Of a stretch of DNA of 64,000 nucleotides, positions 1 to 11,326 are shown piece after piece. A model generated the notes under the pieces. That model saw only the letters and a list, made by a program, of their open reading frames with translations. It made no database searches and had not been told where the DNA came from. Within the stretch, counting starts at the first letter, position 1. Every line of letters starts with the position of its first letter. Source of the DNA: Trametes villosa. Its lineage: Eukaryota; Basidiomycota; Agaricomycetes; Polyporales; Polyporaceae. The stretch covers positions 4,550,001-4,614,000 of the forward strand of contig PUDQ02000001.1 in the NCBI GenBank assembly GCA_002964805.2, read 5' to 3'. The translations under genes were made by a program, and so were the position numbers.

Positions 1-370
1 GTAAGTGCATCCCGAGATTGAATACAGCATTTAGGAGAGCCTTCCAAACGGGTATGGGCATCCGAAGGGCACAGGATTAGAGCATTGGGTTCCATGAAAG
101 CAGGACCGTTCGCGCCAAGAGCAGCACGACAGCGATGTCCGGTGCGAGTGGGTGGGAAACGAAGGTCATCCACACTCGTTGAATGGTGATCGAAGGAGTT
201 GATGGAAGCATGAGGTAAATGCCGAAGTCAATGCGAGGAGATGCAGGAGAGTGAGGTGCAGGAGCGGGTGGGTGGGAGATGAAAAGAGCGGACGGGAGGC
301 GGTTGGGCGATACCGGTCCCAGGGGTGTGGCGGCGAGGAGTATGTGGTAGGACGGCGCTTTAGGGATAAG
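1..370. other. Unassigned left edge, 3' flank of the first gene
   Basis: Nothing is supportable here. The stretch lies downstream of the stop codon of the minus-strand gene at 371-1695. The short open frames show no recognisable motif and no splice-site pattern. Confidence 0.4.
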
Positions 371-1695
371 TTAATGCGTAGTGCGGTTCAGCGGGGGGCG
401 CCGACCCGGCCGATGGTGCTGAACGACGTGGACGTGATGCGAACTACCACTGCGAGCATCTAGGGGGTATAGAGCCGGAAGCGTGGGTATAGGCTCGTCG
501 TCGCGTCTGGCGACGGTGTGGGTTGGCGAAACGTGCAGAACCGTGGATGTCGCGACGGCACCGGCGACAGCGAGAGAGGACGTATCCGCCGTCGTGATGG
601 CCTTCTCGTTCGCACTTCCACCGATGGCGGTGGGCGCGTTGTGGGTCGTGCTGTTGTGCGACACATACCAGCCAAGTCCGATAGCACCAGCAATGATCTA
701 CACGAGAATTAGCCATGACCCGTCCAGTGAAGCGGAACACTACTCACGATAAGCAGAGTCATCCCAACAACCCAGACCCAGCGAGACATGCGAGTGGTAC
801 CGCTTTGCGTCTTCCGGAGCCACCGACTGTAAATCGATGTCAGAGGGCGTACCAAACTCAGGCACATAATCTGTGATAGCGTACCTTCCCTTCTGGTTGC
901 CGCTTGACAAGTCGTCCTTGGCAACCATGCTGAACCTGCGCCAGAAGTCATCACCCTGCTGCCCGCGACGAGGCAACACGGTGTCCTCGGTGTCGCCGCG
1001 CATGATAGGCTTCGACGCGAACTTGACATCGCGAGAGTTGGCGGTGGAGGGACGGGCGAATACGGGCGCGATGGGGACCATAGGTGGCTGCAAGGGGTGG
1101 GGAGTGCTCGGCATGCTGGCTGATTGTCCAAACTCTGACATCTCGGGCGACGCGGGCATGCGGCCATCGAGGGAAGCGGTGGGGGCCGGGCGAGAGAGGT
1201 TCAGGGCGGCGACGGGGGCAGCGTATCCGGGTTGAGGGGCGGCGAGCGGAATGTTAGGCTGGGGGTATACTTGCTTGCTGTCATCGAACGGGTTGTCCTT
1301 CTTCTCGTCTAGGTACTGGTCATACCTGAAAGATAGCGTTAGCACAGGCCGTTGTGAGAACTGCAGACGAGGGCGCGTATCTCAAACGCGTACTGCGAGC
1401 TGCCATCCTGCGGCGCATCGGCAGCTGATGTTGTGCACAAGGACTGGTTCGCACACGGGGATATTCGGACTCGCCTTCCCACCGGTGATGCGCAACATGG
1501 GCGAACCTAGGCGAAGAGAGATAACACATACACATTGTAAGCAGAGGTCCTGGCGTTGGGGTTTGCAGGGGCGGGCTGTCTCAGCCTGCGAGTCTGCTCG
1601 GGCTGGCGTTGGTCGTATACAGAGTCAGGCTCGTCGGTCGCGAAGGGGGGCCTGCCAGCGAGCGGCGGAGAGCTGTAGTTGATGGGCTGCGCCAT
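371..1695 (-). CDS. Single-pass membrane protein of unknown function, 336 aa
   Basis: Spliced model: exons 1695-1532, 1325-885, 826-748 and 697-371. The 58-nt intron 884-827 and the 50-nt intron 747-698 have GT/AG ends and rejoin the frame exactly. The first intron (206 nt) is long for this locus and may hide a small exon. The N-terminal two thirds is Pro/Ser/Gln-rich and looks disordered and cytosolic. A basic stretch (around KTQSGTTRMSR) precedes one hydrophobic segment (around WVWVVGMTLLI continuing through IAGAIGLGW). The last 90 residues are Ser/Thr/Ala/His-rich. Basic residues before the segment suggest a cytosolic N-terminus and an outer C-terminus. I do not recognise the family. It is divergent from the SART3 gene, with 403 bp between the two start codons. 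Confidence 0.65.
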
Positions 1696-2098
1696 TTAGG
1701 CGGGCTGTTCTTGGTGTTTTGTGGTGAAAAGAGCGAAGTGAAAAGAGAATGGATGCCTCGGAGAGCCCAAGACTGAGAATCCGCCGCGAGGAGCCCGGGA
1801 TGAGGTGAAGAAGGAGATGAGGGAGAGAAAAGAGAGAGGGCCGTGTGTCGCCTCCCGCCCATCGCTCCGGCTAAGAATATCCCCAGAAGCGCTCGGTTAC
1901 GGCCTCGGCTAGCGCTCATCAATACAATGTAACCCTAACCCCGATCGCGCTGTTCAGACGCGTCTTGCCCGCTTGACGTCTTCTCGCACGCGTCTTGCTT
2001 GCGTCCTGCTCGCTCGACTGCTAGGGCTGTCTCGAGTACTTTCCTGGACGCGACGACTGGCACTACAACTGCTCTGATACCCCGGAAATTTGCTAGTC
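1696..2098. promoter_or_regulatory. Shared divergent promoter region
   Basis: This gap separates two divergent start codons, the membrane protein (-) and SART3-like (+), so it must hold both promoters. I see pyrimidine-rich stretches near 1800-1860 and no convincing TATA box. Confidence 0.4.
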
Positions 2099-5000
2099 AT
2101 GGACGTGGCAATGGACGAGGCCGACTCCCTCGAGGCTCTCTCTGGCATCCTGGAACGTCTCGCGGAGAACCCCTACGATATCTCTCTGCATGCTGAACAC
2201 ATCCGCATTGCGCGTTCTACGAACTTGGACGAGCAGGTCGACTCTGCTCTGGAGATGATGACCACGTTCTGGGCGGCAGGCTCGCAAGTATGGCTACCTC
2301 TCATCGAACGCAAGACAAACACGAGCAACCTCGAGTCTCCGGAGGACCTGCAAGCTATCCTGGACCTGTATGCGCGCGCTGAGAGCGACTACTTCTGTAT
2401 GTAATCCCAGCCTCGCGTGGCGTGCGCAAGGTCTTGAGTTTCATCCAGCCATCCCGCTCCTCCAGAAACACCTCGAGTTCCTTGTGGAACGCTACGAGCA
2501 CTTCGCGGAATCAGAGAGCAAGCCCGAAGGACTTGGAGAGTTGTTCAGTGCCGAGTGGACACACGAAGCACTCGCCAAGGTGGTCTCACCAGGCATTGGT
2601 CATCTTACCCAGGCGCGCACTGAGTATATCCGGCTCAAGACTGTACCACTAAACGAAACCAACAGAGCCACGTTCTGTGGGATATTGCTCGAGACTGGGA
2701 GGTCGAACGGTTGCAAAACTCTTCTGGGGAAGAGAGGTATGCGCATACGCCACCAGTACTTCCTATACGAGTGTAACACTGACAATCCTCAGGGAGCGGC
2801 AGGCAAGCGTGGTCGAGGCAATGCTACTGGAGCGACTGCAGCAGCCCCACTCCAGTCAGTGCGCTCCTGCATATCGTATGACAGTCTGCTAATGCGAGTA
2901 CACAGACTACGAGGAGACCTTCCAAGCTTACTCGTCCTTCACAACGAACTATAAACCGCACGACCAATACGAAGCGCTCCTAGTGCAGGCCTCCAAGCTG
3001 CGGTCCCGCTCCGTGAAGGGCTTCCAACTCCGAGAACCGCTCGAAGCCTCTCTGGTTTGTTTCGCGTTGCACGCGTCATTCAGCAAGCTGACACCAGTGC
3101 AGGAACGGGCGAACTTTTCCTTCGAGGGATATGCATACTACCTCAGCGTTGAGCGACGGCGCAAAACGCCCGACATCTTCGTGCTGCAGACTCTGTATGA
3201 ACGTGCGATCGCCGAAGCAGACAAGCGGCGGTTCAACGGGGAGCCCGGAGCAGAAGACGCCCTGCGTTCTTTCTGGACCGGCTACGTCGACTTCCTGGTA
3301 CGCGAGAAGTTTCATTAGATTCTGGACTCTGGACTCCTATGGCAATGCTTATATACGTCATTACAGCGCACTCAAGATGTCGAAGACGAGCAGCTGCTTC
3401 TGACCTTCCGTCGCGGGCTGCGGAGCGTACCAGCTTCGGGCGAACTGATCGCTCGGTATATGCGCTTCTTGGTGCGCAGTTTTCCTCGCTACTCGTATGT
3501 GAGCGCTGACACAGTAGTAGGAACGAGCGCACGAATCGGAGGAGGCTGCTGCAGAGATTAACTGTGAGTCTTGTCGTTATCTGGGCGTGTTAGCCCACTT
3601 AATCGGTCTGTAGCGGTGTACGAGAAGGCGTTGCCTGTCGCCCCCCTGTTATCCGACGTCGAGCAGCTCGTCGCGGCCGTCCTTGCTCGGGCCGGTTTCG
3701 AGAAGCGGCTGGTCGCAGCCGGAAAGTCAGGTTAGTGCAACGCTCCCAACGTCACACTGCCATCTGACTTGTCACTTCCAGCCGGCAGCGGCTATGACAA
3801 CCTTCTGGAGATCCTCATGAACGGCATAAGCAGAGTTCGCAAAGGTGAGAAATACAACTGCACGTTCAAAAGCTGCTGTAGTGACTGAGCATTTCAGCGT
3901 CAAAGGCCGGCGATCCTAGACTTAGGCTGGAGAAGTACCTTTCAGCTGTCGTAGGTGGCGTGTTGGCCCATACAGTTTCATTCGCTCACGTAGATGCAGT
4001 GCCTCGATGTCGAAGACCTCCAAGCGAATGCCGTCGTGCTCTGGGAAGACACCGCTAAGCACTACAAGAACAGCTACCTTGCGTGGACCTCGTACACCGA
4101 CGTGCTGATGTGTGTATATCCCTTCGCTTTGGCGTCCCGCCCCGATGACTAACGACCCGACTAGCAAGCAACACATGTACGATGACGCGCGCAAGGTGTT
4201 CCGGGACATCGTGGCGAAGAACCTGGACTGGTCCGAGGCAGTCTGGGAGGCCTGGATCTCCTTCGAGCAGCTGCACGGGAGCGTAGAGGAGATCGAGAAC
4301 GCACTCGCTCACGTCGAGCGTGCGCAGACGCAAGTCAACGCTCGTCGCGCGAAGGTCAGTCTAATAGATCACCACGCACCCTTGCTCATGCTGATCATGT
4401 GTCGCTGCAGGAGGCAGAGAAGGCGCAGTACGCGGCAGCGCAGCTCATTGCCGAGACGCAAGCCACTGTAGTTCCCGTCGCGGAGGCGCCCGTCCCAACG
4501 CACACGGCGCCTAGTTCGGAGTCTGCAGCGATGGACGTCGACTCCTCAGCAACTGCTGACACGAGGTCCAAACGCAAGGCAGAAGACGAGGATGTCGCCG
4601 AGAGCAGCAAGAAGGCACGAGTCGGTATGTGTCTCATCGATACCGTATTCTGGTACAAGCACTCATCAGGCATGGGACAATTGCAGAGGAACAGCCTGTG
4701 AAGCTGAAGCGGTATGTGAAGGCCGTTCAAGTGTTTCGCAGCATGAGTTCTTATCGTTGCGTAACAGTGACCGCGAGAACTCTACTGTGTTTGTCGCGGA
4801 GCTCCCTGCTGGCGTGCAGGAAGAGGAGTTGCGTGCCCTGTTCAAGGACGTGAGTGTATGCTCAAAAATCTAGATGAGACGCCGCCGCTGACTATGGAGG
4901 ACTAGTGTGGTGTCACTCGCGAGGTCAAGATCACACAGCTGCCCAACTCATTGGTAGCAACTGTGGAGTTCATGGAGCGGGTGAGTATCGTTTGCGTCTA

Positions 5001-6457
5001 TGCGCCATGCTCTCTTCTAACATCCCTTGCTATCAGGATAGCGTACCGGCAGCGCTCACCAAGGACAAGAAGCGTATCCGCGACCAGGAAATTGCGGTGC
5101 ATCTTGCCTGGCGTTCCACGCTCTATGTGACGAACTTCCCTGAAGACGCGGACGACACGTTCATTCGTACGCTGTTTGGCAAGGTTCGTTATTTGATGAA
5201 CCTTACCGTCGGAATAACCGAACTGAAGGGATTGCTTGCAGTATGGCGAGATCTTCGACGTACGATGGCCGAGCAAGAAATTCAAGAGCACGCGACGGTT
5301 CTGCTACATACAGTACACCTCGCCGGTACGTGTGGTGTTGGATGTATCCTCGATAGTTTGCTCACCGGCTGTCAGACATCCGCTGAGAATGCGCTGGAGC
5401 TCAATGGCACGGACGTGGAGGAAGGGCGCAAGCTATCCGTCTACATCTCGAACCCTGAACGGAAGAAGGAGCGCACGGACAGCGATGCGAACGAGCGCGA
5501 GGTGTACGTTGCTGGTTTGAGTAAGCTCGTCGGCAAGGAAGACTTGGAGACCTTGTTCAAGACGGTACGCCTGACGTTGTTCATTGCTTGGCTTTGGTCG
5601 AGGTGGCTGATGGGCTGTGTAGTATGGTACCGTGAAGGAGGTGCGGATGATTCTTGACGACAAGGGCCGTTCGAAAGGTTTCGCGTTCATCGAGTTCGCG
5701 AGCGAGGTGAGCAAATCGTTGCGCTCTATTACATTCGCTACTAACAGTTTAACAGCAAGAAGCTCGGGCCGCGCTCGCTGCCAACAACCATGAGCTCAAG
5801 AAGCGTCGTATGGCTGTGACACTCGCAGACAGTCGTGTCAAGCCGAAGAACAAGTACGTATCGGCGCTGACGAGGCCTGCACCGATATTAACCTGATTGG
5901 CAGAGCTCCTGGATACCGCGAGGAAGTGCGCAACCGCTCTGTCCGCGTGAAGAACCTCCCCGCCGGCACGCAAGAAGGGCTACTACAACAAGCGCTGGAG
6001 AAGCACGCCAAGGTCAAGCGCGTCGAGGTCTTCGCTGACATCAACGAAGCAGAGGTTGAGCTCGACAGTCCAGCGGTAAGACCCATTCATTTGTCTCGTT
6101 AGCCCGCATACTCATCTGATTGTTTCTTCACAGGAAGCGGGCAAACTACTGCTTCGACCCGACTCGATCGAGTTTAACGGGAACACGCTTCAGGTAGTCG
6201 CGGAGAACACGACCGGACCGCCAACTTCTCGCCCGATCGCCCCGCCCTCGGCGACTTCGGGCTTCTTCGTCCCTCGCAATGCTGTCTCGCGACCGCGCGC
6301 CGGGCTGGGAAGTAAGCAGAGAGGGTTTGGATCGGCCCAGGCTGCGAGCTCGAGCCGCGGCGCACCCACCGCGGGCGCGTCGGGCACGCCGGCCAACAAC
6401 GGTGGCGGCGCGAAAGGCCAAGACGATTTCCGGAAGATGCTCCTGGGAGGAAAGTAG
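2099..6457 (+). CDS. SART3: SART3/Prp24-like U4/U6 snRNP recycling factor
   Basis: About 24 exons encode roughly 1,030 aa. The N-terminal half is built of HAT (half-a-TPR) helices, for example around LYARAESDYFS and LWEDTAKHYKNSYLAW. A linker follows with Ser/Ala-rich and KR-rich (nuclear-signal-like) sequence. Then come RNA-recognition folds: STVFVAELP (about 4782), STLYVTNFP (about 5116), REVYVAGLS with the RNP1-like KGFAFIEF (about 5500-5700), and RSVRVKNLP (about 5940). The last residues, DDFRKMLLGGK, match the C-terminal LSm-binding motif of Prp24/SART3. Family role: it anneals U4 to U6 and recycles the snRNP after splicing, in the nucleus. The start is the first ATG in the HAT frame (2099); an upstream in-frame TTG was not used. 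Oddities: intron 2613-2665 appears to be GC-AG, and exon 4687-4711 is only 25 nt. Confidence 0.9.
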
Positions 6458-6824
6458 GCAACTGCGAGCCTGCATTGCCGATATTTCTCGGAAATTGTGA
6501 TCCTCTGTTCTATCTGATGTTCTGTACTGTACAAGCTCCCCATCAATCTGTTGCCTCAGTTCCGTGCAGTCGTGGACGAAGTCGAGAAGGAGCGTATTGA
6601 TGGTTGGTGGCGGAAACCTTCCTTAATTGGGCAAGAGCTTTGCGGGCCGTTTGATCCGGCAGGCGGACCGGCGATGAGGATCGGGGACATGAAGATGGTT
6701 GCGAGAAGGCGGGCGCGGATCGTCAACTGTTGCTCAGCACAAGCGAGCTCATCGCGCGCCCCGCCGCCCCTGGTCGCAAGAAATCCCGCGAAACCCTGGC
6801 AACTCGACATTGACATTTACCGTA
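6458..6824. other. Intergenic, SART3-like to folate synthase
   Basis: This is a 367-bp tandem-gene gap. It must hold the SART3-like terminator and the promoter of the next gene. No other gene and no repeat is visible. Confidence 0.4.
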
Positions 6825-8378
6825 ATGTCCATCGATCTCTCGCTCGACAGGATCAAGAGGTTGCTCAGCGTCCTGACATACACCCGGCCAACCATCCATG
6901 TCGCAGGCACAAACGGGAAGGGCAGCGTGTGCGCACTGGTCTCGTCCATTCTGTCGGCCGCGAGCCCGCCCCTCGTCGTCGGGCGGTTCAACAGTCCGCA
7001 CTTGGTCTCGATACTCGACTGCATCAGTATCGAAAGCAGGCCGATCTCCGACGAGGCGTTCCTAGCCGCCAAGGAAATTGTAGAGGACACCGATAGAACA
7101 AACGGTATCGGCGCAAGCAACTTCGAGCTGCTAGCATGCACAGCTTTGGTCGCCTTCGAACGTGCGGCGGTAGACGTCGTCGTCCTCGAAGTCGGGATGG
7201 GAGGCCGCCTGGATGCGACTAACGCCGTCTCGGATGACTGCATCCTCGTCTCGGCGCTCACCGCCGTCGACCTCGACCACCAAGCCTTCCTTGGGAACAC
7301 CGTCGAAGCGATCACCCGCGAAAAGGCTGCGATAGCCAGACCCGGGAGACCCTTCGTGATAGGTCCCCAAGTCTACCCAGAGGTCACGGATGTCGCAAGA
7401 TCCGCGGCAGCTGGGGTCGGCGCGGAGGTGCTCCCAACGTCCACCGTGACCCCTGACGATTCCAATGACGGTCTGGACGGCCATCCACTCGCAAGTTACC
7501 CCGACTTTGGGGTGCCTCCTCCACACCCTGTCGAAGTCTCCATGGCCTGTTTCGCCGAGCCCATCCGCGCCCTCCTTCCATTGCACGGCGCACATCAGCT
7601 GGCGAACCTCCAGATCGCGGCAGGAATAATCTCAGCCGCGCTCACGCATCCATCCTGCCAGAGATTCGGGCTCGGGCTGCAGGCCCGCATTACGCCCGCT
7701 GCAGTGGCTCGCGGAATTGCGAACACCCGCTGGCCAGGGAGGTTGTCCTACCATACCCTCTCGTTACCCGCCCAGGCACCGGCTGAACCATCGGACGCCC
7801 GGAAACTCTTGGTCCTTGCCGATGGCGCACACAACCCTGCCTCTGCAACCGCTCTCGCCGACTACCTCTCCGACGTGCTGAGGAAGTCTCCTCAGGGGTC
7901 GCCGAGTCGCCCGCTGGTCCTCACGTTCGTACTCGCACTGTCCCACTCTCCGCCGAAAACACCAGCGCAGACCCTAGCCCCGCTCTTCGCTCTTCCCGAA
8001 CGCCTGCCTCGGGACCGCCAGGTGCGGATAGGTGCCGCGCTGCTCCGCTTCTCCCCTCCAGAAGGGATGCCCTGGGTCCGCGCGGTGCCACCTTCGGAGA
8101 TGCGCGCCGCCATCAGCACAATTGTCCCCTCGTCCGGGTCAACCATCGACAGCTGGCCAGGCTCCAACTCGGACGCGGAACCCGCCGACGCAGAAGGGGC
8201 GGGCAAAACAGAGCCTTCGGCCCCGCTCGAGCGGGCCCTGCGCTGGGCCGCGGGGCGGCAGGATGGAGACCGAGAAGACGCGCTCGTCGTGCTCGCGGGC
8301 AGCCTGTACCTCGTCGCGGATTTTTATCGGCTGCTCGCCCGCCTCGGGCAGGCGCAGGAGATCTGGGGTGCGAACTGA
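6825..8378 (+). CDS. FOL3: Dihydrofolate synthase / folylpolyglutamate synthase
   Basis: An intronless 517-aa frame. The start chosen is the ATG that opens MSIDLSLDRIKRLL, just ahead of the family's first helix. The ATP-binding P-loop reads HVAGTNGKGSVCA, followed by FNSPHLVS, the family loop VLEVGMGGRLDATN, and DLDHQAFLG...EKAAIARPG. A C-terminal Rossmann-like half contains LADGAHNPASATAL. These are diagnostic of Mur-ligase-like FolC enzymes, which ligate glutamate to dihydropteroate (FOL3 type) or to reduced folates (MET7 type). The absence of a mitochondrial leader and the compact N-terminus favour the FOL3 dihydrofolate synthase type, but the substrate cannot be fixed from sequence. It is somewhat longer than yeast FOL3 because of Ser/Pro-rich inserts in the C-terminal half. 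Confidence 0.88.
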   Translation: MSIDLSLDRIKRLLSVLTYTRPTIHVAGTNGKGSVCALVSSILSAASPPLVVGRFNSPHLVSILDCISIESRPISDEAFLAAKEIVEDTDRTNGIGASNFELLACTALVAFERAAVDVVVLEVGMGGRLDATNAVSDDCILVSALTAVDLDHQAFLGNTVEAITREKAAIARPGRPFVIGPQVYPEVTDVARSAAAGVGAEVLPTSTVTPDDSNDGLDGHPLASYPDFGVPPPHPVEVSMACFAEPIRALLPLHGAHQLANLQIAAGIISAALTHPSCQRFGLGLQARITPAAVARGIANTRWPGRLSYHTLSLPAQAPAEPSDARKLLVLADGAHNPASATALADYLSDVLRKSPQGSPSRPLVLTFVLALSHSPPKTPAQTLAPLFALPERLPRDRQVRIGAALLRFSPPEGMPWVRAVPPSEMRAAISTIVPSSGSTIDSWPGSNSDAEPADAEGAGKTEPSAPLERALRWAAGRQDGDREDALVVLAGSLYLVADFYRLLARLGQAQEIWGAN

Positions 8379-9206
8379 CCCCTAGCGGGCTGTCAGCGCA
8401 GCGGAGGCACGGACGCCCGTCGCGCTCCCCGCCGCGCACGCATTCCCCGCGGGGCCGCTGCAGTGTCCAGGAGGCGGAATAGAGAAGCGGGGAAGGTTCC
8501 CGCAGGCGGACGTACGGGGGCGAGGCTCGCCGCGCGCGCACCCACAGCAGCCAGCCACGGCGGTTCGCGCTGCTCACGCTCGTAAGGCCGGGGAGGGCAC
8601 GCGCCGCGCTGCGTCGACGCGCGGGCGCGTTTATCCGACCCTTATCCCGAGAAGGCGCGCCGCTGTGGGATTGTGGGCCCGCGCGTGCGCCCCGGGCGCG
8701 CAGAGACAATATGGCGCGGCATGGGACCCGATCGCGGGGGATCGGCGATGTGCACTCGTTTGCCGTGGGTGGCGGCCGGTTGGGGTATGTCGGTGCAGTT
8801 TCGGATGTATGGGCTGGCGCATCGCAATAGAAAGCTTGTTTCCGCCTCGCACGCTAGCCTTGTATGGGATGTATGGGCCCCGCCGGCCTGCGCGTCGGCG
8901 ACCGCGCGTTCACCGATCAGAGCGCTGCGAAGGGGGCGGGAGCCGGCGGCAACTGCGACATCATGTTCAGAAAGCGTCCGAGATGGTTGATGCGGCGACT
9001 TACTGCGGACGGGGAGCGCGGGCAGGATATTCGCCGTTATTTTGCGCAGGGGCGGGCGTGGGTGGGACAACACAAACGCTGAGAACGTCGCGAAATGGTC
9101 GGATATACACCGATGGAATACAGCAGAGGTACAGGAGCACTATCGACGTTGAACATGGAAGCGAGCACTGCTTGCCGTCATCGCCCCGCATGTGCCCCGC
9201 ATAGTT
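8379..9206. other. Convergent intergenic region
   Basis: These 828 bp lie between two converging genes, so both 3' ends are here. The sequence is very GC-rich near 8380-8720. Open frames on both strands are compositional and show no domain. I see no RNA gene or repeat. Confidence 0.4.
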
Positions 9207-11326
9207 TTACGGCATGGACATCCTGACCACTGTGCCGCCGCCCAGGTTGCCGTCGAACGCGAAGAAGTTCGCGATGGGGGGCTCGCGGGCGGCGAGGGCC
9301 TTCAGGATGTCCTGGGCGAGGAGGCCGCCGACGACCGCACATACAGGTGAGAGCTCATGCGCTGCTGTGATGGCCATCGTACTGACGAGAGGACACACGG
9401 GTGCCGAGGGAGAAGATACCGCTGTGGTCAGACCAACGGTCAACAGTCAAGACATGGACGACGGACGTACTCGATCAACTCCCTCGGGATGCTGGGCAGG
9501 GTCTGCTTGTTGACGTCAGCCTCTGAGATGAGCCTGTTCGCTGTGGCCTCAAGCTCAGCGGCGGCGGCTGGATCGTCGGGCAGGGCGCCCTGGTGGGCAG
9601 CCTCGTACTCCCATACGGCTATTGCCTCCGTCAGTCAGCCGTCCGTAAGATAATACTTTAACCTCGCGCACCGAGCACGGCGAAGATGACCGCCGGGTTG
9701 AGCTCCTTGGTCTGTCGCCTCGTCAGGCGCGTCCACCGGTGCTGCAGAGCTGTCTTGAGCGGGACATATGTCGCGGTATTCTTGACGTTCTTGGTGGCGT
9801 CCTTCTGGCCCGACTTGTCCCTAAACGCCCGCTGGTGAGAGACGATCCGCCGCCGACGTCATGCACGACGTACGGGGCGATGTAGACGTGCTGCAGCAGG
9901 TCGCAGAAGATGTAGCCTGCGAGGCCGTAGGAGCCGCCAGCGTAGAACGGCTTGTTGCGTCGTCGACAGACGTCGTTCAAGCGGATCTGAGGCGCACGTC
10001 AGAGGGGATCATCGATGGAGCAGCCGCCGCCGCTCAGCGAGGATGCACACTCACCAGAGTGTTGCGGTCAGAGTCTGTCACGCATACCATGTCGACGCCG
10101 TCGAGGAGCTTGTCGAGGGCATCACCTTCGAGGACAGATGGGTCTGACACGGTTTCCACCGCAACGAGGGGGTTGAGGCTTTCAATCCTTGCCTTCGCCG
10201 CATCCACCCGCTATCAACACGAGTGATCAGTATCGAGTGATTCATGGACACATCCTACTGTCCAGCAGCAGTATGCTAGTCAAGCCATTACGCCTGTTCG
10301 TCGTGGTGTGGGTGCGAGCAGCGCTTGTCCGACGTGACCGACATGCTTCTGCGCAGCCCACTACCCCTGTTCACGCTCCGCAGCACGCGAGCAGAGCGCG
10401 TAGCAAACGTGAGAGCACATTGGGGCGGGTGACGCGAAAGAGGCACGTTGAGAGACGGACTTTGCGCCCGTGGGTATCCCCCAGGCGGCGCGCGCGCAGT
10501 GTGGCCGGCGGGCGTGTACAGAAATAGCAGAACGGCGCCACGCCGCTGTCATGAGCGGCGGCAGGCCACCCCCCATGAATGTTCGCGTGTGCGACGGAGA
10601 GCGGCGTTCTCGAGCATAAGGTGCACTGGCGCATGCATGTGCCACATAGTGCTCGCGGCGTCCCATGCTCGCGATCGAAGGGTGGTATCAGAGGGCCGGG
10701 CCGGGCGTGCGCTCACCTTCTTGCCAACGTCTTCGTCTCTGAAGAAGAAACCTGCACCGAGGTCTTCCTCGGCGACGTCGTCCGGGTCGACGACGACGAG
10801 CTTGCCTATGCCGGCCAGGACGATGTTCTTTATCGCCTCCGTCGCGACGCCCTTGAGTCGGACCACGACGATGGTGGCATTTCGCATCCTGTAACGATAA
10901 AGTTACCATGAAGTCCCAAACTCCGCAGCACAAACACGGTCAGGCCAGACTGGTCGGCAGAGGGTGCTGCGGAGAGCAAAGTGTGGGTTGCGCACAGCGC
11001 CTCCCGAGGTCCCATGTGCTGCACCGCGTCAACACAAGCACGGATGATGCTCCAACCAGAACACACGAGAACGCTACCGGGCCACGCTGAGTCGCAGCTG
11101 GACCCTGCGGGACCAGTTGTACAGCGCATCTTCCCGCAGAGACGCGCGCCCGCCTGACAGCAGGAGAGAATAGCTCGGGGCACACGTGGACGCACCTTTG
11201 CTGGGCCTCTAGGCCCCAGAGGCGGATCTGCCTGTCGTATACGGCCGCTTCATCTGCGTCGAGGGGAGAAGAGAACGGGTGAGCGTCATGGATGGGCGAA
11301 GGTGGCGGACATGCACGAAGAAGCAT
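9207..11326 (-). CDS. AOS1: SUMO-activating enzyme subunit Aos1/SAE1
   Basis: Exons in order: (a) YDRQIRLWGLEAQQ near 11240-11200; (b) after a long intron, MRNATIVVVRLKGVATEAIK with VVVDPDDVAEEDLGAGFF at 10887-10720; (c) RVDAAKARIESLNP with VCVTDSDRNTL near 10215-10060; (d) the CRRRNKPFYAGGSYGLAGYIF exon near 9985-9880; (e) an exon at about 9820-9672; (f) 9618-9471; (g) 9381-9207, with ELSPVCAVVGGLLAQDILKAL. This is the Aos1 half of the heterodimeric SUMO E1: the adenylation-type Rossmann fold is present and, as in Aos1, there is no catalytic-cysteine domain. Its partner would be Uba2, which is not in the window. The first coding exon is uncertain: an AG at about 11258 just before the EAAVYDRQ exon suggests an intron, so 11326 is only the upstream limit of the continuous frame. 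Confidence 0.85.

Noticed and set aside
740..800. Stop codon ending the long frame at 740 as the true C-terminus of the first gene
   Set aside because: A 58-nt intron (884-827) switches to the frame that encodes a transmembrane helix and continues through another intron to 371.
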